Assembly (NCBI GenBank): GCA_028564705.1
Contig: JAPXFQ010000344.1
Location: forward strand, 2,299,001 to 2,363,000
Direction: 5' to 3'
Source of the DNA: Apricaphanius iberus
Taxonomy: Eukaryota; Chordata; Actinopteri; Cyprinodontiformes; Aphaniidae
DNA length: 64,000 nt
The position numbers were made by a program, and so were the translations under genes. Shown here in pieces: positions 32,481-49,075 of the stretch (position 1 is its first letter; each line of letters opens with the position of its first letter). Under the pieces are notes generated by a model. The model had not been told where the DNA came from and ran no database searches. It saw only the letters and a list, made by a program, of their open reading frames with translations.

Positions 32481-32530
32481 CACGTGGTTACGTTAATGTG
32501 ACGTAAGTGCGTCATGAACTCATGTGACTT
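32481..32530 (+). promoter_or_regulatory. prelid3b promoter motifs: E-box and CRE-like site
   Basis: A palindromic CCACGTGG (CACGTG at 32481-32486) is followed by TGACGTAA (32499-32506) and CATGTGAC (about 32521). They lie 130-180 bp upstream of the prelid3b start codon. There is no TATA box. USF/TFE-type and ATF/CREB-type factors bind such sequences; use in this gene is inferred. Confidence 0.5.
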
Positions 32531-32659
32531 GCACCGGTATGAAAGAGAGGAGGCGTTCTTCTTTCATGTGCTTCAGCTGTCAGTGTGACTGTCTTCCTAC
32601 GGTTCATCCACGCTTACAGACTCCTGCTTATTCGCCTTTACTGTTTTCTCCGCTAAATC

Positions 32660-37069
<4,410 letters not shown>

Positions 37070-37816
37070 CGGCAACCACATAAGCCTACAAACTGTATAT
37101 CGACACGACCAGCCTCCCGTTTAGGAATGCTCTGGTGCTGTTTCGGTGCTCTGGCTTTTCTGTGATGTTCAAAGGGTACACGGGTATACTTTACTGTCTA
37201 CATTAGATGTATTTAAAGCGGCAGACTGCAGCACGACGGGGTGCTGCTGAATGTTTTCCAGGGCAGCACTGCATCGACGTGGCCGTCTGCTTGAGGACAC
37301 TCAGGGACCGGTTTAAACGCCACTGATACTGGAGGCACTCGCTGAACCGGAAAGGCAAGAAAAAGTGCCAAAGCAGACTTTTCTCTCCGTCCAGCCTCTT
37401 GCACACCTGCCTTTGCCAGACGTGCATTGATAGTTTTGTATCTGACTTCAGAATGTCATCAAGCTTCCTGGTTCCAGCTTTCCACAGAGCTGTAAGGAGC
37501 GCCAGTTCTCATTGAAATTTAGAATACTATAAGTGCTTACATTGAGCAGTGACTGTAGAAAACCACTTCTGAAAGTAGCGTCAGAAAGATATCTAGTTGC
37601 ACTAAATGAGTTGGTCGCAGGCCGGATTCTGAACTGTATTTAATAACTTTTGTTTTTAATGTTTGTTTAATGAAGGGATCAAACTTGCCATATTTATGCT
37701 TTTGAGTTGAGTATTTGAGTCGTCTGTCTTAAAACGAATACACTACTTTCTTTTATATGTTTTAAACTTTAGGAACTATTTATTTGGTTTTAAGAGTTGA
37801 CTGTTAAAAATGTGAT

Positions 37817-37822
37817 AATAAA
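37817..37822 (+). terminator. Polyadenylation signal of prelid3b
   Basis: AATAAA, 748 bp after the prelid3b stop codon, followed by a T-rich and GT-containing stretch. It is the best candidate for the 3' end. Confidence 0.6.
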
Positions 37823-38682
37823 TTTCTTTATTTAAAAACTGTAACTTGTGCTCTTTAACTGGGTCCTTGAATGAGTGAAGCGTATGGCTGTAAAAAGAGA
37901 CGTTAAGATTAATCATAATCTATGAAATACTTTGTAAACTTGGCTTAATCACATGACGCTTCAGAAATCTAGTTTCCATCCTTTCATAGACTTTCGGTTC
38001 TTTGGCGAAAGTGTGTGACAGAGTGTGTACTTTTCAATCTCTATCGAAAATGTATGTTTTATTCAAAGGTGAAAAATGTAGCGATTTTCATACACAGAAT
38101 AGATTAAGTAATTTTGATAATGTCTCACAGCTGATCGAAAATGTAATTTCTCTGAAAGTTTGAAAGCTTTCGACCAATTTAAAAACTAAATGTGAAAACT
38201 AAATGTTCTATCTTGTTGACTCTCAAGAGTTAGAATCCATTATTGTGATACAGTTCAATCTGATCCAGTTCGATATAGATATGGGTCGGTGCTATTAAAA
38301 TTTTTGTTTTTTTTTTAGCTTTTTTCTTAATCAAATTCCTGTAAATCAATGACTTAACACTGGGTAGCAGTTTACCAGAAAAAAAAAACTGTTTTAACAC
38401 TTAAACTAACCTTTTAAAACATTTTTTATTTCTATTTTTGCTGTAAAAAGGGACCAACTGTTAAACAAGAAAATCAATTTTTGAACTTGTGTACTGATTC
38501 ACTTATGTTTTTTTTGGTGTTTTTTTTTAAAGAATTCATTCTTTATTTTTTCTTACTCCAAAGACATGGATATTAAGCCACTCCTGAACCGAAGGCATAT
38601 GAATCAAATTAAATTAGTGTAGAGTTTACTTGTTTAACAGTTTTTCCCTTTTTACAGCAAAAATGGGAATTAAAAATCCATA

Positions 38683-38743
38683 AGTGGTCATTAAACCCAG
38701 TTTAATGACCACTGCTTGACCCAGTTTAATGACCACTGCTTGA
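38683..38743. repeat. Perfect hairpin merged with a 24-bp tandem duplication
   Basis: AGTGGTCATTAAA (38683-38695), a 5-base loop, then its exact reverse complement TTTAATGACCACT (38701-38713). A 24-bp unit starting at the loop (38696-38719) is repeated perfectly at 38720-38743. Confidence 0.95.
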
Positions 38744-40667
38744 CTGACCAGCAAACCAACCAAACCTACACCTGGAAAATAATATATGGGCAGGCATCAA
38801 AAGGAAAGGGGAGATGCCAAGAAATGCAACAACGCAAAGTTAAACCTGGGCTTCCAGCACCCTGCACTCATTCACTAATCCATGCAAAAGTAGCTCCTGA
38901 CCATGTACTGAGTGCATGTTTCTGTATTAATATCACAGTTTTTAATTGGTTATATTCTAGCATTGGAATTTCCAATGAAAATGTATTTCAGGTTTTCCAT
39001 AGCTGAAAGTCCTAAATTAAAATAAATGGTTATATTTCCTATAGTTTGATAAGCCTACATCATTACTACTTCTTTTTTTTTTTAGGAAAAAACTACTAAA
39101 TAAACTACATTTTCCTTTTAGTCTTCTCACATATTTATTTTAATAACATTTCTGTTAACATACAACCTAATATTTACAAAAAACAAAAATGTAAAGCATA
39201 CCAGTTTGTCCTTACAAAAAGCTCCTGCTTATGTAATTCAAATTTTCTGCAGATCCAGCAGCCTACTCACACATGAATGTTTAAAGATCAAGTCAAACTG
39301 TGTAAAACTACATCAGTCTAATGAAGTGAGAACTTTAAAAACTTTAAACTTTTGGGAATTTATTTCAGCAACAAATATCCTTGAAAATGAAAGATTATGT
39401 CGTATCTTTATCACAGGGCTATTTGCTGTCACCTAGTGGTCAAATTTAGGACCTGCAACTTGATCTAGGGAACAAACCAGTAGTGAACCTGTTCTACGGC
39501 CAGTGGGAAGAGTTTAATACAACGATTAAAAAATCACGTTTATACCACTTATAAATGTATTATTTTGGATAAAAAATAGTTAGCTTCTGTGCAGCTGTAA
39601 TTAGGAGGAACAAGCATTTTTCTTAAGGTCATTAATTAAATTAGGAAATTATAAGAAGGCAATTGGAATAGTCAATTATGAATATATACAGTCTTTGATT
39701 ATGAACCATATTATTTATTGTTATATCAGTATTGTTATATCAAGTTGAAAAGCAGCATACAAAAAAGCCTTCTGTATATTCCACTTAGACAAGCAGTAAA
39801 TAATACAAAATTTAAAAAAAACAATGACTGTCCTTGAAGTTCAATGTAAACTAGAATACGAAAGAATGTGTTCCCAAATTGTGTGAAAAGACTGACAACA
39901 TTAGAAAATTGCTGCAGAACTTTGTGCAAACATACAAAAAGACAAACTTCTAAGCATGCAATAAATAATAATTAAATTGGTATAAACGCATTGATATATA
40001 CACGAGTGCAGGTTATGATCAGAGCTGAAAACAGGGTTAAGTGATTGAAAGAGAGCAGGTGATGGAAAAAGTATTTTAGAGTTATTGCTCATTAGTTCAA
40101 CAGCAGAGGGGAAGAAACTGGTCCAAATGGACCGGAGTCTCCTTAAAAGCAGATACCTAGCCTACTTGTTGTACACTGCTCTCTTTGTTATCCAATTTGA
40201 TGTTTCCTAAATATCCAAAGAATAAGTTAGCTGTAAATTCTGAAGCATCCAGTCTCATTATTTCTACTTAGATCAAGAGTCAAGAACTAAAATTACAAAA
40301 ATAGAATTAAAACTAATTTATATTAAAATGTGATATGAACAAGGGAGATTGACCTAGTTTTGATTACAATCTTTTAATCACTTTCTAAATTAGTTTTCAA
40401 AGGGTGGGCTTCTTGATGTAGGGATAACATAAGGAAATAGCTCCTTGTACACAGTGACAACCACTGCTCAAGAATTGATTAATCAGAGTCTCATTAAAAT
40501 TAAAATTTCCCCCCATAGAGGATAAATATTGACAACCGTACTTCAGTCAATGAGATTTAGAATAACTGTTTGAAGTGAATACTGTGTTTTTCATTCCTTA
40601 AGTTAAAAACATGAAAATCATTTGTTAAGTAAATACATAAAAAAAAGTTTTTTAAGTATATATATAA

Positions 40668-40855
40668 ATTCAGATTATTTAGCGCCAATTCACAACAGAT
40701 GTCATCTCATGGCACTTTACAAGAAAAGTCATTTCAAAACAATCAAACAAACATTCCAATTTGTAAAAAAAATAATAATATCTGTTTATAGAATCCCAGC
40801 AGATTGCGTCAAGTCATTTACGCGAGGATTAGTCTTTAGAATCAGTATTTGATTG
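40668..40855. repeat. Dispersed repeat family R1, copy 2 (left part)
   Basis: It shares GCACTTTACAAGAAAAGTCA, CAAACATTCCAAT and CAGCAGATTGCGTCAAGT with 48266-48380. It covers the left half of the family only. Confidence 0.6.
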
Positions 40856-40911
40856 CCTCAATATCAATTTTTTTGTCTCAATGTCACATTGTCCGAATTT
40901 ATCTCTACGAA

Positions 40912-40942
40912 TAGAATAGAATAGAATAGAATAGAATAGAAT
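40912..40942. repeat. (AATAG)n microsatellite
   Basis: Six AATAG pentanucleotide units, uninterrupted. Confidence 0.95.
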
Positions 40943-41482
40943 GCCCTATTAGGGGGAAATGTAGGTGCAGCAAAGTGACAAACGATCACAGAATTTTATT
41001 GACACCAGAAAATATAAAAAAGACCTGAATTAAAAATAATGACATATTGTAATTTACAGGAAAGACACATTTCTACCATTAAAATACACTGCATTTAATA
41101 CACAAATATAAAATACTTAAATCCAACAAATGTGAAGCTGATCAGATAAATACAAAAATATCTGCAACGACTTAACTAGATCTTATTTTTTGACAGATAT
41201 ACAGGACATGTGCTGCTGTTTTGATTTTGATAGCACCGTAGGCTACGTTAAAAAGTTCTACCTATACTTTTTTCGGCCTGTACCTTGTGTTCTTGCCATT
41301 GACATTGATTAAAATATTGTTTATCATCTATTTCTGTATCAGTTCTGTTTCTTTATTGAATAAAATAAGTTGGGCCCCACATATTTGATGGGGTTAAGGG
41401 CATCGCGTTGCCCTCTAGTGTTTGGAGGAATCCTTTTGGGAAGTCGTGACGTTGCGCGACGCCCATTTACGATTCTGCATCA

Positions 41483-41568
41483 GCCAATGGGGATCAAGAA
41501 GGTAGCATCCATGTAGCCTATCAAAAGCGTTGCTTCATTTAAAGGTTTTGAAAAGAGGGACGTTTGAA
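41483..41568 (+). promoter_or_regulatory. aurka promoter: CCAAT box and CHR-like elements
   Basis: CCAAT at 41483-41487 is followed by TTTGAA at 41547-41552 and 41563-41568. An NF-Y CCAAT box upstream of a CHR (TTTGAA) is the usual arrangement in G2/M genes controlled by DREAM/B-MYB-MuvB, a class that includes AURKA. The non-coding exon 1 should start shortly after and ends at 41907 with donor gtaagtaatg. Confidence 0.5.
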
Positions 41569-42116
41569 ATCAAGCAGACTGCGTTTAAACGAAGTGTTGT
41601 CTGTGTGCCATAACTTGTTATCAGTGCTTTATGGAGTTATCTACTATGCGTTAGTTTTCCCCAGTACTTCTTTCGCGCAAAAACTGCGAGGCTGCTGATC
41701 GTGTTTTTGTTGGTAAAGCTCGTATTTTAGCATTTCCTGGGTTGTTACTTCTTTATGTAGCTGAAGCAGAAGCTACCGTTAGCTGGTCGATGTAGCTGCT
41801 AGGCAGCCTGGGTAGCGTTACCTGGTTTAGAGCTGCTTTTTTCCCTTACAAACCAGCCTGTTGCGGTTGCTTTCGGCACATTTGGCTGGAGACAGTTGCA
41901 CGTTTAGGTAAGTAATGTTGACATATTGAATGAGTGTTATATGAACCGTTTTTACAGCGTTAGCCACTAAGCTAACAAAATGCTGCTAAGCAAGTCACGA
42001 TGATAGCTGCTGTTTGTACTTTCGTTATTCGCTTTATTGATTAAAATTTCAGATTGTAGACAATGCGGGTTATATAAGCGGTGTTTTTGTTTGTTAATCA
42101 AATCTCTTTTCAGGTT

Positions 42117-45100
42117 ATGGACTCTTCCTCCTCGCTCAAAGTGGTAAAGGGCATGAAACCACAAAGGCCAGAAATAATGGTAAAGTATTCCAGTGACATT
42201 CCAGCTGCTTAATAAACTTTATATTATAGTCGATTGTTGGCTTTATGTGAGTCGTGTCACATGCCACCATTTTTTTATTTTATTTCCTGGCATAACCGAT
42301 GCACAAGAACCGTGCAGATTGTTGTAGTTTAAAATATGAAAACCCGATTGTTTTCCCAAGTAGGGGCAGCCAATATGAATTCTGCTTCATTATAAGTAAA
42401 GTGGTGATTTTTAAAAGAAATCTTTACCGTTTTCTAGTACCTTTTTTTTAGGTAACTTTGTGGTTTTCCATGTCACAACGATCAGAGCCAAATACTACTG
42501 TTAAAAAGGGAGAGAAAAGCCTAAAGATGTTTAAATGATCTTCCTCAGGATCTCAATTGCATGTTGTTGTTTTAAATCACTTAACTGTACACAGTAACCA
42601 CATTTAGTTTTTACTTTTTTAGTTATTGATGTTGAGGTTTTCAGATTAGGTCACTTTAAATGTATGAATATAAATATTTCATAACAAGCTTTACACAATA
42701 TGATGCATGGGTAGCCCTAGTTCCAATTAGATAAAAATATAAAAGGAAATAAAGTACAAAAAAGGTCAGCTTTCTTTTATCACGTAGAAGATAAACAATT
42801 GAATTTCTGAAAACTAAAAGGACTATTTACTTTGATTTGAATATTCATTTTTGGGTATGGGTAAACTTGTATTTTTCTTTTATTTATTTATTAATTTTAT
42901 TTATTTATTAATTTTTTTATTACACGGTTTTAAAGTAAGTTTCTGGTCCCTTAACCAATCATGGTTTTTACATTGCAAGGAAAGGACTGGTGTTCCAATT
43001 GTGTGGATTTTTTTGTGTGCCTTATTTTATACACAAACTAAATGTAAAGTGTTTTAAATCACAAACGAGACTTTAAAAAAATCTATATTCATGCTGGAGT
43101 AAACCCATTCAGATTTAGTGAAGTATTAAACTTACAAAATATTATATTAATCTTACAGTATCTGTGTTGCAGAACATATTAAAGGAAATTTTTTTGAGAA
43201 ACTCGAAATTTTAAGATATTTTTACATGCAGGCAAAGATGACCTATCACACATTAGTTTCTATCAACATGGGAGAAATTGCTTGAAATTCAGCCATTGTT
43301 CTGCTGTTTTCTTTCGATTGCAGTCGAACGGTGACGGGCCAAAGCGGGTTCCCGTGTCTCACCAGTCGCAGGTCGTTCAGAAGGCCGTAGTCACACCGAC
43401 TCAACATCAGCGGGTTCTGGGCGTGTCGAACGGTCCGCAGCGTGTCCAGCGGCCCGTCAGCCAGCAGAAACCAGTGTCTCACATTTCCGTAGCTGCCAAG
43501 CATACCCCGTCTGGTGACCAGAATGTTAACCCCGCCACTGTGAAACAAACTCATGCGCCACTGCCAAAGCCCGAATCCCAGCACAACCAGCCAAAGCCGC
43601 ATGTGCCCATTGGCCAATCGGTGCTGGCCAAGCCTCTGTCGGAGGAGAAGCTGCAGAGTGAGTTGCTCACTGAGCCGGACCAGAAAATGTTAAATGTGAA
43701 AGTGTTTAGACGAGTACTAAAATACCTGTTTGCTGTTTCAGACAAACCTGCCAAGAACAGTGAGGGCTCATCGTCAAAGTATGTCAAGTGTCAAATCATG
43801 ATGCCTTTAAATGTGTCCTGCAATTGTTAAAGATCAGAGCTACGTCCTGTTGTTTTTCACGCAGGAAACCGTGGAGCCTGGAAAACTTTGACATTGGCCG
43901 TCCCTTGGGAAAGGGCAAGTTTGGCAATGTCTACCTGGCAAGGGAGCGCCAAACCAAATTCATCTTGGCCCTGAAGGTGCTCTTTAAGAAGCAGCTGGAG
44001 AAGGCGGGGGTGGAGCACCAACTGAGGAGAGAGGTGGAGATCCAGTCTCATCTAAGGTAATATGTGATTCAAATTAAATGTCTCTGAACAGCTTGATTTA
44101 AAAAAATGAGGGAAGGATGGTTCGTAAACAAAGTAGAAGATATTTTGGAGCTGTGAAATTAATTTGGCTGAACGGTTTAGCACTGGTTAACTCAGCTCAT
44201 GTGTGTATTAGAAAACCCAGTTTGATACAACCTTTTAAACTGGCCTGATAAATACACAGGGAGTTTATTTAAAGGCTTAAAAAACATGACAATTTATTTC
44301 TAGTTTATGTAGCATCTGTTTACTCTGACTTTGACAGATATTATTGCAGCTCGCATTAGTTTCTCTGTTTGGGTTCCCTGCAGAACTTTGAAAAAAAAAT
44401 CTGGATCTATTTTTTATTTTATTTTTTTTCTGCAGGCACCCCAATATCCTCCGCCTCTACGGCTATTTCCATGATGCTTCTCGTGTCTATCTCATCCTGG
44501 AGTATGCGCCCAGAGGAGAACTGTACGGCGAACTGCAGCGCTGTGGGAGTTTTCCTGAGGACAGAACTGCCACAGTAAGCGTCCCAGATTTACCAGCTAG
44601 CCCTTTAAACAAAACAAAATTCACTTTTGGTCTAGTGAAGCCTACTTTATTCTTCCCCGTCAGGAAGTTTGCACTCACGCGTTGATGGAGACATCTTCCT
44701 TTCATACTTCTGTTATTGCGAATCAATTCCCCACCAGTACAGCAGGGGGTTGCAGAACTTTTCTGGCACGTTTGCCTACGACTTCAGTCACGTACCTGGT
44801 CGACAAGAGTTTATTTACTTCAGCTTGTTAGAAGTTCAGCTAGTTTAGAAGTTCATTAGCTTTAAAGGGGACCTTATATTTTATTTTTCAATCTGGACCG
44901 TATTTATGGCCTGCATTACGTTCATTCACTCAGACGAGTTTGGAGCCACTTGGAATCCTTCAGAAGAATATATCCAGTGTGTCGCGATCGGCATATATCT
45001 ATATAATGGAAGTCGTGGGGGCACGCAAAGTGCTGCCTCTAAATAAGGCATTTTATACCAAAAAACTCTCATTTAAGCCATGTTTTGCTATGAATCGGTA

Positions 45101-46897
45101 GCACTTTCCCCTGGGAGTTTGGGGTGTCTAAGAACTGCATCTTTGTTGCCTACAGGGATGTTTTGTAGGCTTTAAATCCATCAACACAAACGCGTGATCT
45201 CAATGACGTTGCTGCCGTCCGCCATGACAGCTGTAGTCTGAGAAGGGCTTTCAATTTGCACTCTACGGCGGCAGGCGGTTCAACAAAAATTGCTGCTGCA
45301 AACATTAACATGGTCCGTGCTTGCGTGTTTCAAAAAAACACAAACAAAATTACAAAGTGGACTAAGAACTAGTGGAGCACAGAGTTAACGTCCTGCTCTA
45401 TAACTGCAGTACCGTCACTGAAAGAAGACTACCAAGAAGCACTTCCGAGACGCCCCGAGCTCCGAGGGGAGTAGTACTATATACGACTGACAAAATATTG
45501 GTTAAATGGAGTTTTATGGCACATAAGGTCCTATTTAGATGCGGCACTTTACATGCCCCCATGAATCCATTTATATGGGTTTATGCTGATCGTGACTGGA
45601 TATAAACTTCTTCCGACGGACTCCAAGCGGCACAAAACTTGTTTGGGTGAGTAAATGTAGTGCTTGCTACAAATCGATATGTTTAAAAAAAAAAAAAGTG
45701 ATAAGATTATGCGATACCACCCAGCCCTACCTCTAGTGTTTAAAACTGCTAAAGCACCATAATACGTAAACTGAACTCGCTGTATAAAGAATCTAGCAGC
45801 CAAAAGTTGCACTAACTACTAATTACATAAACTATAGAGCACTGTTCTTGTGAAATGATCTAGGGCTGACTAATCAGATGTGCTCTCTTTGTTGCATTCA
45901 AACTTGGCTGTACTCAATCCATCCCTGCATGTCTGTCAGAGCCCTTGTATCACTGGATAATGGTGCTGTCTCCCCCCCCCACATCTGCAGATGGAGAATA
46001 ATAAACTAGGCTTTAAAGCTTACAGATGGTATAACAGATTTTATTTTTTTGTTTTTTTTTGTTTAGTACATAATGGAGCTGGCAGATGCACTCCACTACT
46101 GTCATACCAAGAATGTGATCCATAGAGATATTAAGCCAGAGAACCTGTTACTGGGAGGTAATGGAGAGCTGAAGATTGCTGACTTTGGTTGGTCTGTTCA
46201 CACCCCATCTTCCAGGTATGTGCCTCAACATGTCTTGGCATGATACTTAGTTTGGACGTTTTTTTTTCTGTGTAGGTGTGTTTTGCATTAATTTTACACT
46301 ACTAAAACACAATGATTGTACATTTGATGTCTTGTTTCCTGTGCAGGAGGTCCACTCTGTGCGGGACACTCGACTACCTTCCTCCAGAGATGATCGAGGG
46401 CAAAACTCATGACGAGAAGGTGGACCTGTGGAGTCTGGGGGTCCTCTGCTACGAGTTTCTTGTTGGAAAGCCTCCATTTGAAGCGAAAACCCACGATGAA
46501 ACATACCGCAGGATTTCAAGGGTACGAATTTTGAATGGAAATGCACATAATTATTCAACTCCCAAATTTTCCAGGAGTTTTTAAGCAAAGTATTGATTAT
46601 TGAGTAAAGCCGTGCAGTATTTGAAGTGTCATGTTGCAAAACGAGAAGTTTTTGTTCAGGTGAACGGAACAGTTGAAGAACACTTATGTTTTGTTTTTCT
46701 GTATCTTTGCATAGGTGGAGTACAGTTACCCTCCACAGGCTGTCATTAGCGCTGGAGCTAAAGACTTGGTGGCCAAGCTGCTGAAGCACAATCCAATGCA
46801 CAGACTGCCTATTCAGGGAGTCCTAACCCACCCCTGGGTGCTCGAATACTCAACCAAGAAGCCTACAACCCTGAACACTGAAGAGTCCAGTCAGTGA
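42117..46897 (+). CDS. aurka: Aurora kinase A, 423 aa, eight coding exons
   Basis: This Ser/Thr kinase acts at centrosomes and spindle poles and drives mitotic entry and spindle assembly. Coding exons are 42117-42179, 43324-43657, 43742-43778, 43865-44056, 44436-44574, 46067-46215, 46347-46521 and 46715-46897; the total is 424 codons. The Gln-rich N-terminus carries an A-box-like QRVLGVSN (50-57). The kinase landmarks are GKGKFG (160-165), Lys182, HRD (274-276), DFG (294-296) and Thr308 in the activation loop, all human numbering plus 20. Gly218 in RLYGYFHD is the residue that separates aurora A from aurora B (Asn). The activation loop reads RRST, so the residue before the activating Thr is Ser rather than Thr. 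An untranslated exon 1 ends at 41907; the second exon starts at 42114, three bases before the ATG. Confidence 0.97.
44862..45537. mobile_element. Non-autonomous DNA transposon in an aurka intron
   Basis: The left end reads TTAAAGGGGACCTTATATT and the right end, in reverse complement, AAATAGGACCTTATGTGC, which share GGACCTTAT. It lies in the 1.5-kb intron between the exons ending at 44574 and starting at 46067. A second repeat end, of the 'agggctgggtggtatcgcat' type, is at about 45700-45730 in reverse. Confidence 0.4.
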
Positions 46898-47179
46898 CTG
46901 CACTTCCGACAGCTGGGTCTGTCCACACAGAGTACTGCAGAACAGCAACATGCAGCTGATCTTCAACAATCCGCTTCTCCTGCTTTGACTTAAAAAATAT
47001 TTTCTCATTGAGAATTTTATTCTTCTGTCTGCAGATACTTGAGCCACTTTACGTCGCCCTTTATCTAATCCTGAATTTCCTGTTCTCGACAGCCTTCTTG
47101 CATGTAAATATTTCTGTTTTTCCAGTAATTATGAAACTTTTTATTTCTCAGACTTTTGTGAGATATCTTTACTTGAAAT

Positions 47180-47189
47180 AATAAATAAA
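47180..47189 (+). terminator. Polyadenylation signals of aurka
   Basis: Overlapping AATAAA hexamers at 47180-47185 and 47184-47189, 283 bp after the stop codon. Another AATAAA is near 47408. Confidence 0.65.
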
Positions 47190-47326
47190 TGATCTTACAT
47201 CCAATGTCACTTTGGAACCAACCACATTGTGTTGATCGGGGAGAAGTTTCTCGCTGGCCTTTTTGTTCTCAAGGACTAGCAAAGAGGGGCTTTGCACTGA
47301 TGAACCGAACAATTATTCTAATGTAT

Positions 47327-47341
47327 CCAGCAGATGGCGCT
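47327..47341 (+). promoter_or_regulatory. CTCF-like motif just downstream of aurka
   Basis: CCAGCAGATGGCGCT matches the vertebrate CTCF core CCASYAGRKGGC at all 12 positions and also continues with the GCT. It lies 140 bp after the aurka polyadenylation signals. Related matches are at 52522-52533 (plus), 41410-41421 (minus) and 39428-39439 (minus). Confidence 0.5.
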
Positions 47342-48255
47342 AGACAACCACTAAAACTGGGAGGACGTTTGAACTTTTAGTGGCTTGGCGTTTTCTTTGT
47401 TCTGTTTTAATAAAATATTAGACTGTAAATTAGCTGTTTGTCTTGGTCTGTGTGGTTTGTTCTTTAGGATGACTTTTATTGATGCATTTTTTTATTTTAT
47501 TTAAATGTAAATTGAAAATAAAGCTGGGTAGCAAAGGGTGATTTCATTAGAGGATTTGTCAACATAAATACTTTCACTTTGTGCGTATTTGTCTCCTTCA
47601 CAAAGGCACAAATTGAGCTGATCACCTGAAGTCTGATCAGTTTCTCCTTTGAGTTTGAGTCAAGTGAAGGGCTCAGCTGTGGCGTGAAGCTAACTTTAGT
47701 CTTAAGTGCTTTAATTAGATGGCTCTGATCTGTCTGCGTGCCCGTTTTGAGTTTTTAAATGTTTTCTTTGAATAATCATGGATCATATGGGTTAAACGCG
47801 GTCCTCTGCTTTCTTCATATACTTAAAGATTTTGTTAGTAGAATGGCACTGCATGCAGTGTGGCGATAAACTACTTCAGATAGACTGATAATTTGATGGA
47901 AGAATGGTTTGTGCAGCAGCTCTGCAGGATAGTTTTTTGGGACTTGAAGGCTGTTCCACGAAGCAAGCTGATCTCAAAAGTCTAGCTTACTTTGACAATC
48001 CCAGCTTAATTTCACAAAATGAGGTTTCACGAACTACGCTAACCAGAAGCCCCGCTAATTTACTGTGGCAACATATACTCTGATAAACCTGCTCTGTGGC
48101 ATGAGGCTTATTTAGGTTTGATGTAAATGATGCACAAGCCATGTCACACTGCAGGGCTGCTGTTGTCTCCCTCACCACACCCATCCTCCAATAGTTATAG
48201 CAATGGCTCCTGAAGCTCCAATGTGCTTTTTGGTAATCTAATTGAGTGTTTTTAA

Positions 48256-48565
48256 AAAGCGGCAATTCACAAAAGATGTAATCTCAAGGCACTTTACAAG
48301 AAAAGTCATTTCAGTACAATTCTACAAACATTCCAATTAAAAAGATTTCTGTTAAAGGGATCGCAGCAGATTGCATCAAGTATTTCATGTGAGGTTTTGC
48401 CCTGTACATTCAGACTCCCAAGCACAACAATCCTTCATACTGAGCAACAGTGGAGAAGTAAAACTCTGTAACAGGAAGAAACCTCCAGCAGAACCAGAAC
48501 CTGGCTAAGTACCATCTACTACAACCGTCTGGGGGTTTGAGAAGACAGAACTGAGACGATTGGCG
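48256..48565. repeat. Dispersed repeat family R1, copy 3 (longest)
   Basis: This copy contains both the block seen at 40668-40855 and the block seen at 3690-3870, which ties the three copies into one family. The words GCACTTTACAAGAAAAGTCA and CCAGCAGAACC are intact. It has no open reading frame. Confidence 0.65.
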
Positions 48566-48619
48566 TAGCCATGGGTGTGCCAGTGCCACCCACAGAGCCA
48601 GCTGGCACACCGAAAACTA

Positions 48620-48668
48620 AATGCATATATATATTATATATATATATATATAATATATATATATATAT
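48620..48668. repeat. (TA)n-rich microsatellite
   Basis: Nearly pure AT/TA dinucleotides with two phase shifts. Confidence 0.9.
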
Positions 48669-48744
48669 GGGTGGGACAGTGTGGTGGTCCTGTCACTGTG
48701 GCTCCGGTTGATCATGTGCCCTGACTGGCCACAGATATATCCCT

Positions 48745-48815
48745 TTGGCTGACTGGTTAGTGTGCATGACTCCCACGTGGGATCGAATCCCTCCTGGGCC
48801 TCTATATATAACTAT
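48745..48815 (+). repeat. tRNA-like SINE head or tRNA pseudogene fragment
   Basis: It has an A-box-like TGGCTGACTGGTTAG and a B-box-like GGATCGAATCC (one change from the consensus GGTTCGAATCC). The spacing between D and T arms is too short for an anticodon arm, so it is not a working tRNA. A tRNA-derived SINE remnant is the simplest reading. Confidence 0.4.
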
Positions 48816-48944
48816 AACCGAAAAATCTGAAAGCTGTCCATCCTTTTGCACAGATTAGTATTCACACCTCCCTGTGAACGCTTTCAGTGATGCGGATACG
48901 TTTTTTTCCCCCAACTCTATGCACGGAGTCCAGGTAAAATAGAT

Positions 48945-49075
48945 TCCATCCATTATTTATCCCGCTTCTCCTTGAAAGGTTGCGGGGGTCTGATGCATTT
49001 CTCCAGCGGTTATCGGGTGAGAGGTGCAGTGCCCCTAGGACAGGTCGCCAGTCCATCCATCCCAGTGCGGGCGGT
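48945..49075. repeat. Dispersed fish repeat containing 'ggacaggtcgccagtccatc'
   Basis: It contains GGACAGGTCGCCAGTCCATC preceded by TCTCCAGCGGTTATCGGG, wording I recall from a widespread teleost repeat. There is only one copy in this window. Confidence 0.5.

Larger units (their letters stand above)
37830..41400. other. Intergenic DNA between prelid3b and aurka
   Basis: AT-rich. It holds a perfect 13-bp palindrome plus a 24-bp tandem repeat (38683-38743), repeat family R1 copy 2, an AATAG microsatellite and two CTCF-like motifs. No ATP synthase epsilon gene, which follows PRELID3B in human, was found. Confidence 0.6.

Noticed and set aside
37070..41480. Search for atp5f1e downstream of prelid3b
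   Set aside because: No MVAYWRQAG-like start was found on either strand; a very short first exon could still have been missed.
45372..45605. 77-codon frame in an aurka intron
   Set aside because: It lies inside a repeat-like region with mirrored ends and has no domain similarity I recognise.
48745..48815. Possible functional tRNA gene
   Set aside because: A- and B-box-like words are present, but there is no room for an anticodon arm and the stems do not pair.
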